Assembly (NCBI RefSeq): GCF_964063345.1
Contig: NZ_OZ061318.1
Span: 5,890,001-5,954,000 of the forward strand
Source: Pseudomonas lini
Lineage (GTDB): Bacteria; Pseudomonadota; Gammaproteobacteria; Pseudomonadales; Pseudomonadaceae
DNA: 64,000 bases
Reading direction: 5' to 3'
In this document: positions 50,578-59,488 of the stretch, piece after piece
Layout: the number at the start of each line of letters is the position of its first letter
How positions within the stretch are numbered: the first letter of the stretch is position 1
The notes under the pieces: model-generated
What the model was told of the DNA's origin: nothing
Database searches by the model: none
The model's input: the letters and a program-made list of their open reading frames with translations, nothing else
Program-made: the position numbers and the translations under genes

Positions 50578-52215
50578 ATGCAGATTTATGATTACATCGT
50601 TGTCGGTGCTGGATCTTCCGGCTGTCCGGTTGCGCGCGGCTTGTCTGACGACCCACAGAACAGCGTCCTGCTAATCGAGGCGGGTCCCGCGGCAGATCGT
50701 TTCTGGGTCAACACGCCGGCAGGAATGGGCAAGCTGTATTTTAACAAGCTGTTGAACTGGAACTTTCGCACCGCGCCGATGGACAAGCTCCAAGGGCGCG
50801 AAATGTACTGGCCTCGAGGCAAATTGCTCGGTGGATCCAGCTCCATCAACGGCATGGTATTCATTCGCGGGCATCAGAAAGATTTTGACGGCTGGCGTGC
50901 CCTGGGCAACCCAGGCTGGGGCTATGAAGATGTTTTGCCCTACTTCAAAAAAATGGAGAATTTCGAGCGGGGCGGCGACCGATACCGGGGAGCGAATGGT
51001 CCGCTATGGATCAGCGATCCGATCGTCAAGGAAAAGAGTAGCTACGACTTTATAGAGGCCGCGAACCGTATCGGCATCCCGGTGACCGAGGACATGAACG
51101 GCGCTGTGCATGATGGCGTGGGTTTCATGCAGCATAACATCCAGGACGGACAGCGGATGTCGACTTACCGGGCATTTATCGAGCCGGTCATTGAACGACC
51201 GAACCTGACGGTTCGAACCGGATGCGAACTGCAGCGCGTTTTATTCGATGGACGCACCGCCGTCGGCGTAGAGGTTTTGAAGGGCGGTCGTTTGGAAAGG
51301 ATCTATGCGGCGCGTGAGGTGATCTTGTCAGCGGGTTCACTGAAGACTCCGCAGATGCTCATGCTATCGGGTGTTGGCCCACGGGCTGAACTGGAAAAGC
51401 ACGCGATACCTGTGGTCCTGGATTCCCCGGGGGTGGGGCAGAACCTGCAGGATCACTTCTATATTCACACAGGTTGGCGTTGCACCCCAGACAGTTCGTA
51501 CAACGCCAACCTCGTAGGCCTGCGAAAGTACTGGGAAGGCTTTCGTTACCTGATGACCCGCAAAGGTTATCTTGCCCTCGGCTCTTCCCAGGTAGCGGCG
51601 TTCGTTAAAAGTAGCCCGGACGAGGACTATGCTGATCTCCAAATCAGCTTCAGGCCCATGACCTTTCAATACTTCCCTGACGGCACGGTTGACGTTGAAA
51701 AGCATCCTGGCCTCGGGGTGTCGGTCTATCAGTTGCGTCCCAGCACCACGGGAACAGTGACGTTGCGTTCGACCAACCCGTCGGACCCGGCCGATTACAC
51801 ACCCAATTTCCTGAGCAGCGATTACGACGTCAATGCCGTGATCAGTGGTGTGCGCTGGATACGCAAAATCATGAACAGCGAGCCCATCAAGTCCCGGGTG
51901 GTCGCCGAAGAACTGCCGGGGCCCCATGTCCGTACGGATGAAGATATTTATAACTACCTGGTCGAAACCGGCAACTCGGCCCACCACCAGGGCGGCACCT
52001 GCAAGATGGGTAACGACGCCATGGCGGTGGTGGACGAACGACTGCGTGTCCGTGGTATCGAGCGACTGCGGGTGGTAGATGCTTCGATCATGCCATTCAT
52101 CACGTCGGGCAACACCAATGCGCCGTCCATCATGATAGGTGTGAAAGCCGCCGACCTGATTCGTGAAGATGCGCTGGCGCGCCGCGCAAGCAGCTCCCTG
52201 GCCGAAACTAATTGA
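50578..52215 (+). CDS. GMC-family FAD oxidoreductase (choline dehydrogenase-like)
   Basis: A 545-residue flavoprotein from the ATG at 50578. The FAD motif is YIVVGAGSSGCPVARGL (~5-21). GMC signature 1 is PRGKLLGGSSSINGMVFIRG (~80-99) and signature 2 is GSLKTPQMLMLSGVGP (~255). The active-site His is in NSAHHQGGTCKMG (~465-477), with NTNAPSIMIGVKAAD at the end. It oxidises a primary or secondary alcohol or a sugar hydroxyl and passes electrons to quinone or oxygen. There is no signal peptide. It is followed 45 bp later by an ALDH, so a consecutive alcohol-to-aldehyde-to-acid oxidation is likely. Confidence 0.88.
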   Translation: MQIYDYIVVGAGSSGCPVARGLSDDPQNSVLLIEAGPAADRFWVNTPAGMGKLYFNKLLNWNFRTAPMDKLQGREMYWPRGKLLGGSSSINGMVFIRGHQKDFDGWRALGNPGWGYEDVLPYFKKMENFERGGDRYRGANGPLWISDPIVKEKSSYDFIEAANRIGIPVTEDMNGAVHDGVGFMQHNIQDGQRMSTYRAFIEPVIERPNLTVRTGCELQRVLFDGRTAVGVEVLKGGRLERIYAAREVILSAGSLKTPQMLMLSGVGPRAELEKHAIPVVLDSPGVGQNLQDHFYIHTGWRCTPDSSYNANLVGLRKYWEGFRYLMTRKGYLALGSSQVAAFVKSSPDEDYADLQISFRPMTFQYFPDGTVDVEKHPGLGVSVYQLRPSTTGTVTLRSTNPSDPADYTPNFLSSDYDVNAVISGVRWIRKIMNSEPIKSRVVAEELPGPHVRTDEDIYNYLVETGNSAHHQGGTCKMGNDAMAVVDERLRVRGIERLRVVDASIMPFITSGNTNAPSIMIGVKAADLIREDALARRASSSLAETN

Positions 52216-52259
52216 GCGAGTCGGTGAACACCGTGTCGCCACTTGCAGAGGAAAATCCC

Positions 52260-53729
52260 ATGTCCACAGAAACTCAAAGTCACGTCGCCGATGCTACGCA
52301 TCCGCAAGTTGGCTTGTTCATCGATGGTGAATGGATTTTTGATCGTCCATCATGTTTCGAAGTCCGCAATCCAAGCACCGAAGCCGTGCTCACTACGGTA
52401 CCCGGCGCCAACTCCGAAGATTTGAAGCGCGTATTGGTCGCTGCGGAGCGGGGGTTTAAGGTATGGCGAGCGACGCCACCGGTTGAGCGCAACCTTATTA
52501 TTGCTCGTGCCATCGCTGGCGTGCGTGAGCGCGCCGAGGAAATCGCACAGATCATTACCCGTGAGAATGGCAAGTTGATCGCAGATGCGCGGGCCGAAGT
52601 TGAACGCTCGGCGAGCTTCTTTGATTGGGACATGGCGCAGGCGTTACGTGCTTACGGCACCATTGTTCCGGGCGAAGCGCAGATGCAAAAGCTGATTCTA
52701 CGCCAACCGATCGGGCCGGTAGCTGCCTTCACCCCTTGGAATGTGCCGCTTAGCGCGCCAGGTCGAAAAATCAGCGGCGCGTTATGTTCGGGTTGCTCGA
52801 TTATCCTGAAGGCTCCGGAAGAAACGCCTGGGGCGGCTGTCGCCATGGTTCAATGTTTCGAGCAGGCCGGCTTGCCCAAGGGAGTCCTGAATCTGGTGTT
52901 TGGTAACCCCGCCGAGGTTTCCCTGGCGCTGATTGACTCTCCAGTGACTCGCATGGTCACGCTGACTGGCTCGGTCGGCGTGGGGAAACACCTCAGCGCC
53001 TTGGCGGGAGCCGCTATGAAACCGGTGCTGATGGAGCTTGGTGGTCATGCGCCGGTGATTGTCTGTGCTGGGGTTGATGCGAGCGAAATCGGCAAGATGG
53101 CGCTCAAAAGCAAGATCCGTATCAATTCTCAGTGGTGCGCCGCGCCGGGACGTTTCCTGGTTCACGAAAGTCTTTACGAGGAATTTGTCGCTGGGTTCGT
53201 TGCAGCGGCGCAGCAGGTGCGTGTCGCTGATGGGCTAGACCTCAAGGCAGATATGGGACCCGTCACCAGCGGGCGACGGCTGGCGGCAATGCAGCATTTC
53301 GTCGATGACGCGCTCGAGCGCGGTGGCAAGGCTGCCGTGGGTGGTCATCGCGTCGGTGATCGTGGCTACTTTTTTGCGCCAACGCTGCTGGTCGATACCC
53401 CGCTCGATTGCGAAATCATGCGCGAAGAGCCGTTTGGTCCGGTCGCGGTGGCCGTCCCGTTCAAGACCCTTGATGAGGCGATCGAAATCTCCAACAGCCT
53501 TTCCGTGGGCTTAGCCGCGTTTGCTTTCACCAATACTCTCGAGGAGGCCGAGCGGCTGAGTCGCGAATTGGACCTGGGAGTTCTGTCGATCAACCATTTC
53601 GGTGCGCCGGATCCCGATACGCCGTTCGGGGGTATGAGGGACAGTGGGATTGGTCGAGAAGGGGGGCCGTGGAGTCTTGAGTCCTACATGGTCAGCAAGA
53701 CAGTGCTGCAAAAGACGGTCCGCGTCTAA
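52260..53729 (+). CDS. NAD(P)-dependent aldehyde dehydrogenase (copy 2)
   Basis: A 489-residue ALDH from the ATG at 52260 behind AGAGGAAAATCCC. It is nearly identical in protein sequence to the ALDH at 26517 along the whole length: the N-terminal VGLFIDGEWIFDRPSCFEV, catalytic Glu in LMELGGHAPVIV (~259), Cys in SQWCAAPGRFLVHE (~293) and NHFGAPDPDTPFGG are shared, with scattered substitutions. It probably oxidises the aldehyde made by the adjacent GMC enzyme. The two copies lie in separate operons of modules 1 and 2 and drift at the nucleotide level, so the duplication is not very recent. Confidence 0.9.
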   Translation: MSTETQSHVADATHPQVGLFIDGEWIFDRPSCFEVRNPSTEAVLTTVPGANSEDLKRVLVAAERGFKVWRATPPVERNLIIARAIAGVRERAEEIAQIITRENGKLIADARAEVERSASFFDWDMAQALRAYGTIVPGEAQMQKLILRQPIGPVAAFTPWNVPLSAPGRKISGALCSGCSIILKAPEETPGAAVAMVQCFEQAGLPKGVLNLVFGNPAEVSLALIDSPVTRMVTLTGSVGVGKHLSALAGAAMKPVLMELGGHAPVIVCAGVDASEIGKMALKSKIRINSQWCAAPGRFLVHESLYEEFVAGFVAAAQQVRVADGLDLKADMGPVTSGRRLAAMQHFVDDALERGGKAAVGGHRVGDRGYFFAPTLLVDTPLDCEIMREEPFGPVAVAVPFKTLDEAIEISNSLSVGLAAFAFTNTLEEAERLSRELDLGVLSINHFGAPDPDTPFGGMRDSGIGREGGPWSLESYMVSKTVLQKTVRV

Positions 53730-53798
53730 GCAAGGGGCCCCAGCTTGTGATCAGCGTACGGGGCCGTGATTTTGGTTGCAGCGACGGGAGACCGTTTC

Positions 53799-55211
53799 AT
53801 GTCAGAACAGATATTCAATGCGAAACACGTGGCCATAAGCGCCGACATCGTCCATCACTTCTCTGCATTGGCGGCCGGGCTGCGTTACGAAGACTTGCCT
53901 GAGGCCGCACGCGAAGCCGCGAAGAAAAGCATTCTCGATACCTTTGGGGTAATGCTCGCCGCGAGCGGGATGGAGCCTGCGGTATTGGGGGTCATCGAGG
54001 TGGTCAAGGAGTCTGCAGGTACCCCCCAGGCGTCGATTCTGGGCTTTGGGGGGCGCGTCCCAGCGACGATGGCGGCCCTGGCCAACGGGGCGCTGGCGCA
54101 CTGCCTGGACTACGACGATCAAACACCTTGGGGGCAGCACGCGGCGAGCTCGATCATTCCAGCGGTGTTTGCCTTGGCCGAACGTAAGGGGGGCGTGACT
54201 GGCAAGGACATGATTGCCGCCGTGGCTGCCGGGCAGGACATCTTTGCGCGACTGCGGTGCAATGTCGGTTGGAAGAAAGACTGGAACCTGTCCACTGTTA
54301 TGGGGGTGTTTGCTGCCACCGCGGCTGCCGGGCGCGTCATGGGCTTCAATGCGAAGCAGACCGCCAACGCCCTGGGCATCGCCAGTATGCAGTGTTCGGG
54401 CATCATGGAGATGGTGTGTGGTACGGGTAGCGACCTGCGCGGCTTATATGCCGGCTTTTCGGCCAAAGGCGCAGTGCTAGCAGCGCTCATGGCGGAAAAA
54501 GGCGTGCCTGGTATCGATTGTCTTTTTGAAGGCGGGTACGGGTTTTTCAACACCTATTTCGACGGCCGTTACGATCGAGACAAAATCCTTGAGGATATCG
54601 GTGTCGACTACAAGGGTAGCGTCACCTTGTACAAGCGCTGGCCCTCGGTGGGTACCGCGCACAGTCATATGAAAGCAATTATCGACATTGTTTCGGACAA
54701 CGATCTTGCGCCCGACGATATCGCCGAAATCCGGTTGTTCGTGGGCGACTATCACGCGCTCATGTGCGAGCCGCTGGACGTACGCAAGGCGCCGGCGACG
54801 TTGGCGGATGCGAAGTTCAGCCTACCTTTTCTCGTCGCGGTTGCAGCTGTGCGTCGTGGCATGAGTGTGCTGGATTTCACCGAGTCGGGCCTGCGTGATA
54901 CGAAGGTCCTGGCCACCGCCAACAAAATTTCCTTGGTCGCCGATGCGTCACTGGACTGGAAGCTGGAACTGCCACTAGGGCGTGTCGAAGTGGTAGCAGC
55001 GGATGGTCGTCGCTGGGAAAGGTCCGGTACCCATATTCCCGGTAATGCGGACAACCCAATGACCTGGGCCGATCTCTGTTCGAAATTCGCCGAATGCGCA
55101 GCGGTGGCGGTGAGTCCGTTGAGCTCTCACAGGATTGCAGAAGTCCAGCGGCTGGTGCAGTTACTGGAAGACGTCGAGGATGTTGCCGAGTTGATGCGCA
55201 CGTTGCAATGA
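53799..55211 (+). CDS. MmgE/PrpD family protein
   Basis: A 470-residue MmgE/PrpD-fold protein from the ATG at 53799 (GGGAG nine bases upstream). The helical domain has YEDLPEAAREAAKKSILDTFGVMLAASGMEP, ANGALAHCLDYDDQTPWGQHAASSIIPAVFALAE and GKDMIAAVAAGQDIFARL. The second lobe has YKRWPSVGTAHSHMKAIIDIV. The family includes 2-methylcitrate dehydratase, cis-aconitate decarboxylase and several dehydratases or isomerases of cyclic and acidic substrates. It probably dehydrates or isomerises the acid formed upstream. No better assignment is possible from sequence. Confidence 0.87.
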   Translation: MSEQIFNAKHVAISADIVHHFSALAAGLRYEDLPEAAREAAKKSILDTFGVMLAASGMEPAVLGVIEVVKESAGTPQASILGFGGRVPATMAALANGALAHCLDYDDQTPWGQHAASSIIPAVFALAERKGGVTGKDMIAAVAAGQDIFARLRCNVGWKKDWNLSTVMGVFAATAAAGRVMGFNAKQTANALGIASMQCSGIMEMVCGTGSDLRGLYAGFSAKGAVLAALMAEKGVPGIDCLFEGGYGFFNTYFDGRYDRDKILEDIGVDYKGSVTLYKRWPSVGTAHSHMKAIIDIVSDNDLAPDDIAEIRLFVGDYHALMCEPLDVRKAPATLADAKFSLPFLVAVAAVRRGMSVLDFTESGLRDTKVLATANKISLVADASLDWKLELPLGRVEVVAADGRRWERSGTHIPGNADNPMTWADLCSKFAECAAVAVSPLSSHRIAEVQRLVQLLEDVEDVAELMRTLQ

Positions 55212-55266
55212 CGGGTTGATACCTGCGCAGCCTATTTTGAAGAACCACAAAAATGAGGTCCGTACG

Positions 55267-55557
55267 ATGGAAAGAGTGCACTGCGTAGCTGTAACGCTGG
55301 CCAAGCCTGAACATCTGGATGCGGTAAAGGCGGCGCTTGAAGCGTTGATCGAGCCTGTTCATCAGGAAAAGGGCATGATCCAGTATGAAATGTACTGTGA
55401 TCGCACTGAGCCGAGACGCTTCGTGTTCATCGAGGAATGGGAAACCTACGAGGATTTCGAGGCTCATGTGCACGCACCGCATGTGAAAGAGTTTCTGCGA
55501 AAAACAGAAGGTTTGATCGAAGAAAACTTCTTTCATCCTTTGTCCTTCCACAAATAG
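55267..55557 (+). CDS. Putative quinol monooxygenase-like ABM-domain protein
   Basis: A 96-residue ABM-fold protein from the ATG at 55267 (GAGG at good spacing). Motifs are VAVTLAKPEHLDAVKAALEALIEPVHQEKGMIQYEMY, RTEPRRFVFIEEWETYEDFEAHVHAPHVKEF and the C-terminal helix, the full YgiN-like pattern. It is last in the lactonase/GMC/ALDH/PrpD operon and is followed by a terminator. Small ABM proteins in sugar or aromatic operons are often of unknown task; possible roles are quinol oxidation or mutarotase-like assistance. Confidence 0.8.
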   Translation: MERVHCVAVTLAKPEHLDAVKAALEALIEPVHQEKGMIQYEMYCDRTEPRRFVFIEEWETYEDFEAHVHAPHVKEFLRKTEGLIEENFFHPLSFHK

Positions 55558-55585
55558 GCAACAGGTCAAACGAGCCGTTAAGGGC

Positions 55586-55621
55586 AAGCCCGATGACGTT
55601 CAATCGTCACTTCGGGCTTTT
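55586..55621 (+). terminator. Rho-independent terminator of the lactonase operon
   Basis: AAGCCCGA and TCGGGCTT pair around an inner TGACG/CGTCA stem with a two-base bulge, and the hairpin ends in TTTT. It lies 29 bp after the ABM stop and closes the operon begun at 49608. Confidence 0.85.
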
Positions 55622-55644
55622 CCTGTGTATCTCGAATTTTATTC

Positions 55645-55699
55645 ATATTATGGGATTAAAGTTTTTGTTGTTTGTCTGTTTCTTGCTCGATCCTACAAT
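55645..55699 (+). promoter_or_regulatory. Promoter of IclR gene with module-2 element
   Basis: The element at 55645-55659, read on the minus strand, is TTAATCCCATAATAT. It precedes a -35 candidate TTGTCT (55672-55677), a 16-base spacer and a -10 TACAAT (55694-55699). The same element type is near the importer/lactonase promoters and ahead of the ALDH at 57037, which suggests autoregulation by the IclR protein. Confidence 0.5.
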
Positions 55700-55811
55700 T
55701 TGAGACTATGATCAAAAGCCAGCGCACTCCGAATTGCGCGCAACGCAATCATGGTTTTCACGGGGGCCTGAGGTATTCCGAGGGACCCTTTAACGTAGGA
55801 TAGAGTGGGTA

Positions 55812-56639
55812 ATGGACATAGAAGCGCTTCAGGGGGAAAACCCGGCCATTGAAGACGAGAGAGAAGAGCATGCTCGCGACGGCGCGAGCAGTCTTACAAA
55901 GATGCTCAGCATCCTCGATCTGTTCAGTTCCAATCAGGCTGTGTTATCGACCACTGCCATCATCGAAGCACTCGAAACCTCTCGGTCTACAGGGTATCGC
56001 TACATCAAGGCGCTGCACTCTGCAGGTTTGCTAAGTACCGTTGGAAATGGCAACTACGTATTGGGTTCGCGCATTATCGAGCTGGACTTACAAATCCGTA
56101 ATACCGATCCGCTGCTGCAGGCCAGTAAGGGTGTGCTGGAGGAATTGGTCGATACGATCGGTCACTCGGCGCTCTTGTGTACGGCGTTCAGGGACTCGGT
56201 GCTATGTATTCGGGAGCATCGTGCGCCTCTGAGTCCCGAAAATCGCTTTCGACGTGGGCAGCGCAGGCCACTGTTCCAAGGCGCCGTGTCCAAGGTCATC
56301 CTTGCTTATTTCCCTCATCATCGGCTCAAAAGCCTTTATAGCCGTGCGCAACCCGATATACAGCGAGCGGGCCTAGGCGACACATGGGAGGAGTTCCGGA
56401 GCACGCTCAGCAAAATCAAAAAAGACGGCTATCTCATCACCAAGGGCGAATTCAATCCCGGTGTCTATGGTGTGGCGGCGCCTATTATCAATGAGAGCAA
56501 TATCGTCTTGGGCAGTATTGGCGTTGCTTGGGATGAAAAGGAGCGGCGCGATGTCGACGTCAAGCGTGCGGTGGTATCTGTCAAGCGCGCGGCGCGAGAG
56601 ATCTCCAGTCGCCTTGCCCAGGCAGAAGTAAACATCTAG
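55812..56639 (+). CDS. IclR-family transcriptional regulator
   Basis: A 275-residue IclR protein with an acidic ~25-residue N-terminal tail (EREEHARDG). The winged helix is LTKMLSILDLFSSNQAVLSTTAIIEALETSRSTGYRYIKALHSAGLL. The effector domain has GHSALLCTAFRDSVLCIREH, RRPLFQGAVSKVILAYFPHHRL and GVYGVAAPIINESN. It lies between the lactonase operon and the ALDH/SDR/MHS group, both of which have the TTAATCCCAY element, and is the natural candidate to control module 2. Confidence 0.88.
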   Translation: MDIEALQGENPAIEDEREEHARDGASSLTKMLSILDLFSSNQAVLSTTAIIEALETSRSTGYRYIKALHSAGLLSTVGNGNYVLGSRIIELDLQIRNTDPLLQASKGVLEELVDTIGHSALLCTAFRDSVLCIREHRAPLSPENRFRRGQRRPLFQGAVSKVILAYFPHHRLKSLYSRAQPDIQRAGLGDTWEEFRSTLSKIKKDGYLITKGEFNPGVYGVAAPIINESNIVLGSIGVAWDEKERRDVDVKRAVVSVKRAAREISSRLAQAEVNI

Positions 56640-57036
56640 CCGTTCCAACTCAGAGTGAATGGTCTCTCCGACCAGCCAAGGTCATCCTTCTTACGTGAAT
56701 CCAGGCGCCTGATTCTGGCCGCCTGGATGGGTCGTTACCACTAAGAGAGTTTTGCTCGTAAGCCACCGTCTATCGGTTTACTTCCCTCCCACTGATCGCT
56801 TTTCCCGCCCTCCGGAACACCGAGTCTTCGGTGCGCCATTGCGTGCTTGCACCTGTTTTTAACGTAGTCAGACAGGATCGTTCCTGTCTGATCCTACGAT
56901 ATTGAACTCGACGGCAATAAAGTCAGCTATAGATTTATTGTTGATTTATCCCACTATGCGAGATAGTTTTATTTTGCTGTGCGGCATTTTCGCGCACCTT
57001 TGCAAGGGCGCAAACCAGCAGAAAGGAGAATGGCAG
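56640..57036. promoter_or_regulatory. Regulatory gap before ALDH at 57037
   Basis: A 397-bp gap holding a palindrome (56869-56890), a GATCCTACGAT stretch similar to the IclR-gene promoter, and the element TTTATCCCACTAT (56945-56957). An ALDH reading frame stays open back to 56902 but shows no ALDH similarity before 57037. Confidence 0.5.
56869..56890. promoter_or_regulatory. Palindrome upstream of the ALDH/SDR/MHS group
   Basis: A perfect inverted repeat, CAGACAGGA-TCGT-TCCTGTCTG, lies just before GATCCTACGATATTGA. It could be an operator or the terminator of the IclR transcript. No T-run follows. Confidence 0.5.
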
Positions 57037-58518
57037 TTGAAGACCTACGCACATTGGATTGATGGAGCTTACCAAGAGCCGGCGGGGTGCGAATGGATGG
57101 ACACCCTGGACCCTTATCTGGGCGAGGCATGGGCAAGAATTCCCCTGGGAGTGGCAGTTGATGCCGACGCGGCGGTGTCTGCGGCCAAACGCGCGATGAC
57201 GTCCGGGCCCTGGGCAAGCATGAGCGCAACCCAGCGTGGAAAAATCATGCGGCGTATCGGTGACCTGACCTTGGAGAATGCTGATCGTCTGGCCGAACTT
57301 GAGGTGCGCGACAACGGCAAGTTGCTGGCGGAAATGCGCGGCGCGATCAGCAACGTGGCGGAGATTTGGTATTACTACGCGGGCCTTGCCGACAAGATCC
57401 AAGGCTCCGTGATGCCGATCGAGAAAGAAGGCATCGTTGCGATGACTACCCGGGAACCGGTTGGGGTGGTGCTTGCGTTGACTGCTTGGAATGCGCCCTT
57501 GAATTTTTTGGCGCTTAAGTGTGCCCCCGCATTAGCCGCAGGTTGCGCAGTGGTGGTTAAACCCTCGGAGTTTTCTTCGGTCAGTTCGCTGGAGTTCGCA
57601 GCGCTGACCAAGGAAGCCGGTCTGCCGGACGGCGTCCTGAATGTGGTCACAGGCTTGGGCCTTGGCATTGGCGCTCCGCTCGTTGAGCACCCCGACGTTG
57701 CGATGGTCACCTTTACCGGATCTGACGCAACGGGCGCCAAAGTTTACGAAACCGCGGCTCGCCACATGAAACGAGTCGCTCTGGAGCTGGGCGGCAAATC
57801 ACCCAATATCGTTTTCGCCGATGCGGACCTGGAGCTAGCTGTGGCCGGAGCTGTCTCCGGTATCTTCGGCGGCGGCGGCCAGATGTGCACGGCCGGCTCC
57901 CGGCTATTGGTTCAAAATTCTATCTTGGAGGCTTTTACCGAGCAGTTAATTGCCGGTGCGCGTTCGGTAAAATTGGGCAATCCGATGGACCCGGCCACCC
58001 AGATGGGACCCATGTCCACCGCTCCGCAATATCAGAAAGTGCTCAATTACATCGAGATAGCCAAGGCAGAAGGAGCGCGCTGCGTATTCGGCGGTCAGCC
58101 TGCCAGTGGGCCGGGCATTCGCGGCGGTCAGTTCGTCGAACCGACGATTTTTACCCACGTATCCAATTCGATGCGCATTGCTCAGGAAGAGGTATTCGGC
58201 CCGGTGCTGTCCGTCATCGGCTTTGAGGACGAGGCTGAAGCTGTCTCCATCGCCAATGACATTGCTTATGGGCTGACAGCTGGGGTGTGGACCCGTGACA
58301 TTGGTCGCGTGTTTCGCATGGCCAAGGCGCTCGAGGTCGGAACGGTCTGGGGCAACACATACCGCACCTACAGCTACACGATGCCCTTCGGCGGCATGAA
58401 AAAGTCCGGCATAGGACGGGAGATGGGCATCGAGGCGGTGGATGAGTTCCTCGAAACCAAAAGCCTGATGATTTCCATCGCAGATGCACGCCCGCAAAAC
58501 AACTTCATTCCGCGTTGA
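57037..58518 (+). CDS. NAD(P)-dependent aldehyde dehydrogenase with TTG start
   Basis: A 493-residue ALDH. I place the start at the TTG at 57037 (product MKTYAHWIDGAYQEP), because AAAGGAGA lies eight bases before it and ALDH similarity begins there. Catalytic Glu250 is in LELGGKSPNIV and Cys284 in GQMCTAGSRLLV. The C-terminus is GIGREMGIEAVDEFLETKSLMISI. The SIADAR ending and strong similarity mark the fragment at 62109-63005 as its paralogue. It belongs to the phenylacetaldehyde/betaine-aldehyde-like group, distinct from the ALDH pair at 26517 and 52260. It heads a group with SDR, MHS transporter and exported lactonase. Confidence 0.88.
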   Translation: MKTYAHWIDGAYQEPAGCEWMDTLDPYLGEAWARIPLGVAVDADAAVSAAKRAMTSGPWASMSATQRGKIMRRIGDLTLENADRLAELEVRDNGKLLAEMRGAISNVAEIWYYYAGLADKIQGSVMPIEKEGIVAMTTREPVGVVLALTAWNAPLNFLALKCAPALAAGCAVVVKPSEFSSVSSLEFAALTKEAGLPDGVLNVVTGLGLGIGAPLVEHPDVAMVTFTGSDATGAKVYETAARHMKRVALELGGKSPNIVFADADLELAVAGAVSGIFGGGGQMCTAGSRLLVQNSILEAFTEQLIAGARSVKLGNPMDPATQMGPMSTAPQYQKVLNYIEIAKAEGARCVFGGQPASGPGIRGGQFVEPTIFTHVSNSMRIAQEEVFGPVLSVIGFEDEAEAVSIANDIAYGLTAGVWTRDIGRVFRMAKALEVGTVWGNTYRTYSYTMPFGGMKKSGIGREMGIEAVDEFLETKSLMISIADARPQNNFIPR

Positions 58519-58602
58519 GCCGGCTGATAGCAGCATGAGCGAGTGACGACATCAGCGCTCATGACTGTTTGTCCTTACAGAACAAAAAAGGAAAACAAGA
58601 AA

Positions 58603-59346
58603 ATGACCGATAAGGCTTCTCATCAATCCAGCCACGCCCGTCTGGACGGACGGCGAATCGTAATCACTGGCGCTGCATCGGGTATCGGGCGAGCGACAGC
58701 GGAGCGCTTTCTAGTGGAAGGGGCCAGCGTCGCGTTGCTTGACAGGAATGGCGAGGCATTGAACTCGGCGTTCAAGGGCAGGGGCCATTGCTTCGCTGTC
58801 GATATCAGCGACGAGAAGGCTGTAGCGCAAGTCACTGAGCAAGCGGCGCGGGACATGGGCGGTATCGACGGCGTCGTCAACGCCGCCGGGATCATGGGCA
58901 AGGGCTCCATCCTTGAAGTACCTGCCGATGAGTTTCGTCAACAGATCGAGATCAACCTGGTGGGCACCTACATCGTTTCGCGCAACTGTCTGCGATGGAT
59001 GACGGATGAGCCCTTTGCAACGATCGTGAACATTGCCTCAGCGGCGGGCCTGCTACCCAATGCGCCGGGCCTTACCGCCTATGCGGCATCCAAAGGTGGA
59101 GTGATCAACCTGACACGATGCATGGCAGCGGAGTTGGCGCCACGGGTGCGGGTCAACAGCGTCTGCCCAGGCATGGTGGACACGCCGATGGCGGACGGCT
59201 ACCGGGCCAACGTCAGCAATTACGCACTCAAGCGTTTGGCCGATGCATCGGAGATCGCCGCGGCCATCCTCTTCTTGACCTCTACGGAATCTTCCTACGT
59301 CACCGGTACGGCGTTGGCCGTTGACGGTGGTCGTTCCTTTCATTGA
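58603..59346 (+). CDS. SDR-family oxidoreductase
   Basis: A 247-residue classical SDR from the ATG at 58603, behind AAGGAAAACAAGAAA. It has VITGAASGIGRATAERFLVEGA, NAAGIMGKG, the intact catalytic NIASAAG...YAASK, and the C-terminal VTGTALAVDGGRSF. It probably oxidises a hydroxyl of a sugar-like substrate. It lies between the ALDH and the MHS transporter, with an 84-bp gap to the former, so they are likely co-transcribed. Confidence 0.87.
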   Translation: MTDKASHQSSHARLDGRRIVITGAASGIGRATAERFLVEGASVALLDRNGEALNSAFKGRGHCFAVDISDEKAVAQVTEQAARDMGGIDGVVNAAGIMGKGSILEVPADEFRQQIEINLVGTYIVSRNCLRWMTDEPFATIVNIASAAGLLPNAPGLTAYAASKGGVINLTRCMAAELAPRVRVNSVCPGMVDTPMADGYRANVSNYALKRLADASEIAAAILFLTSTESSYVTGTALAVDGGRSFH

Positions 59347-59488
59347 GAGGTAGCGACATCAGGGCACGTGGGTGCCGGCTGGCAACGTGCCCGCCAGCTG
59401 GATCGATCATCAGTGAGTGAAGTATCCCTGGATGCCGTCTTTCGCGATGGAAGGCGGCCGTCTTACGGTCATCACAAGGACAATAAAA

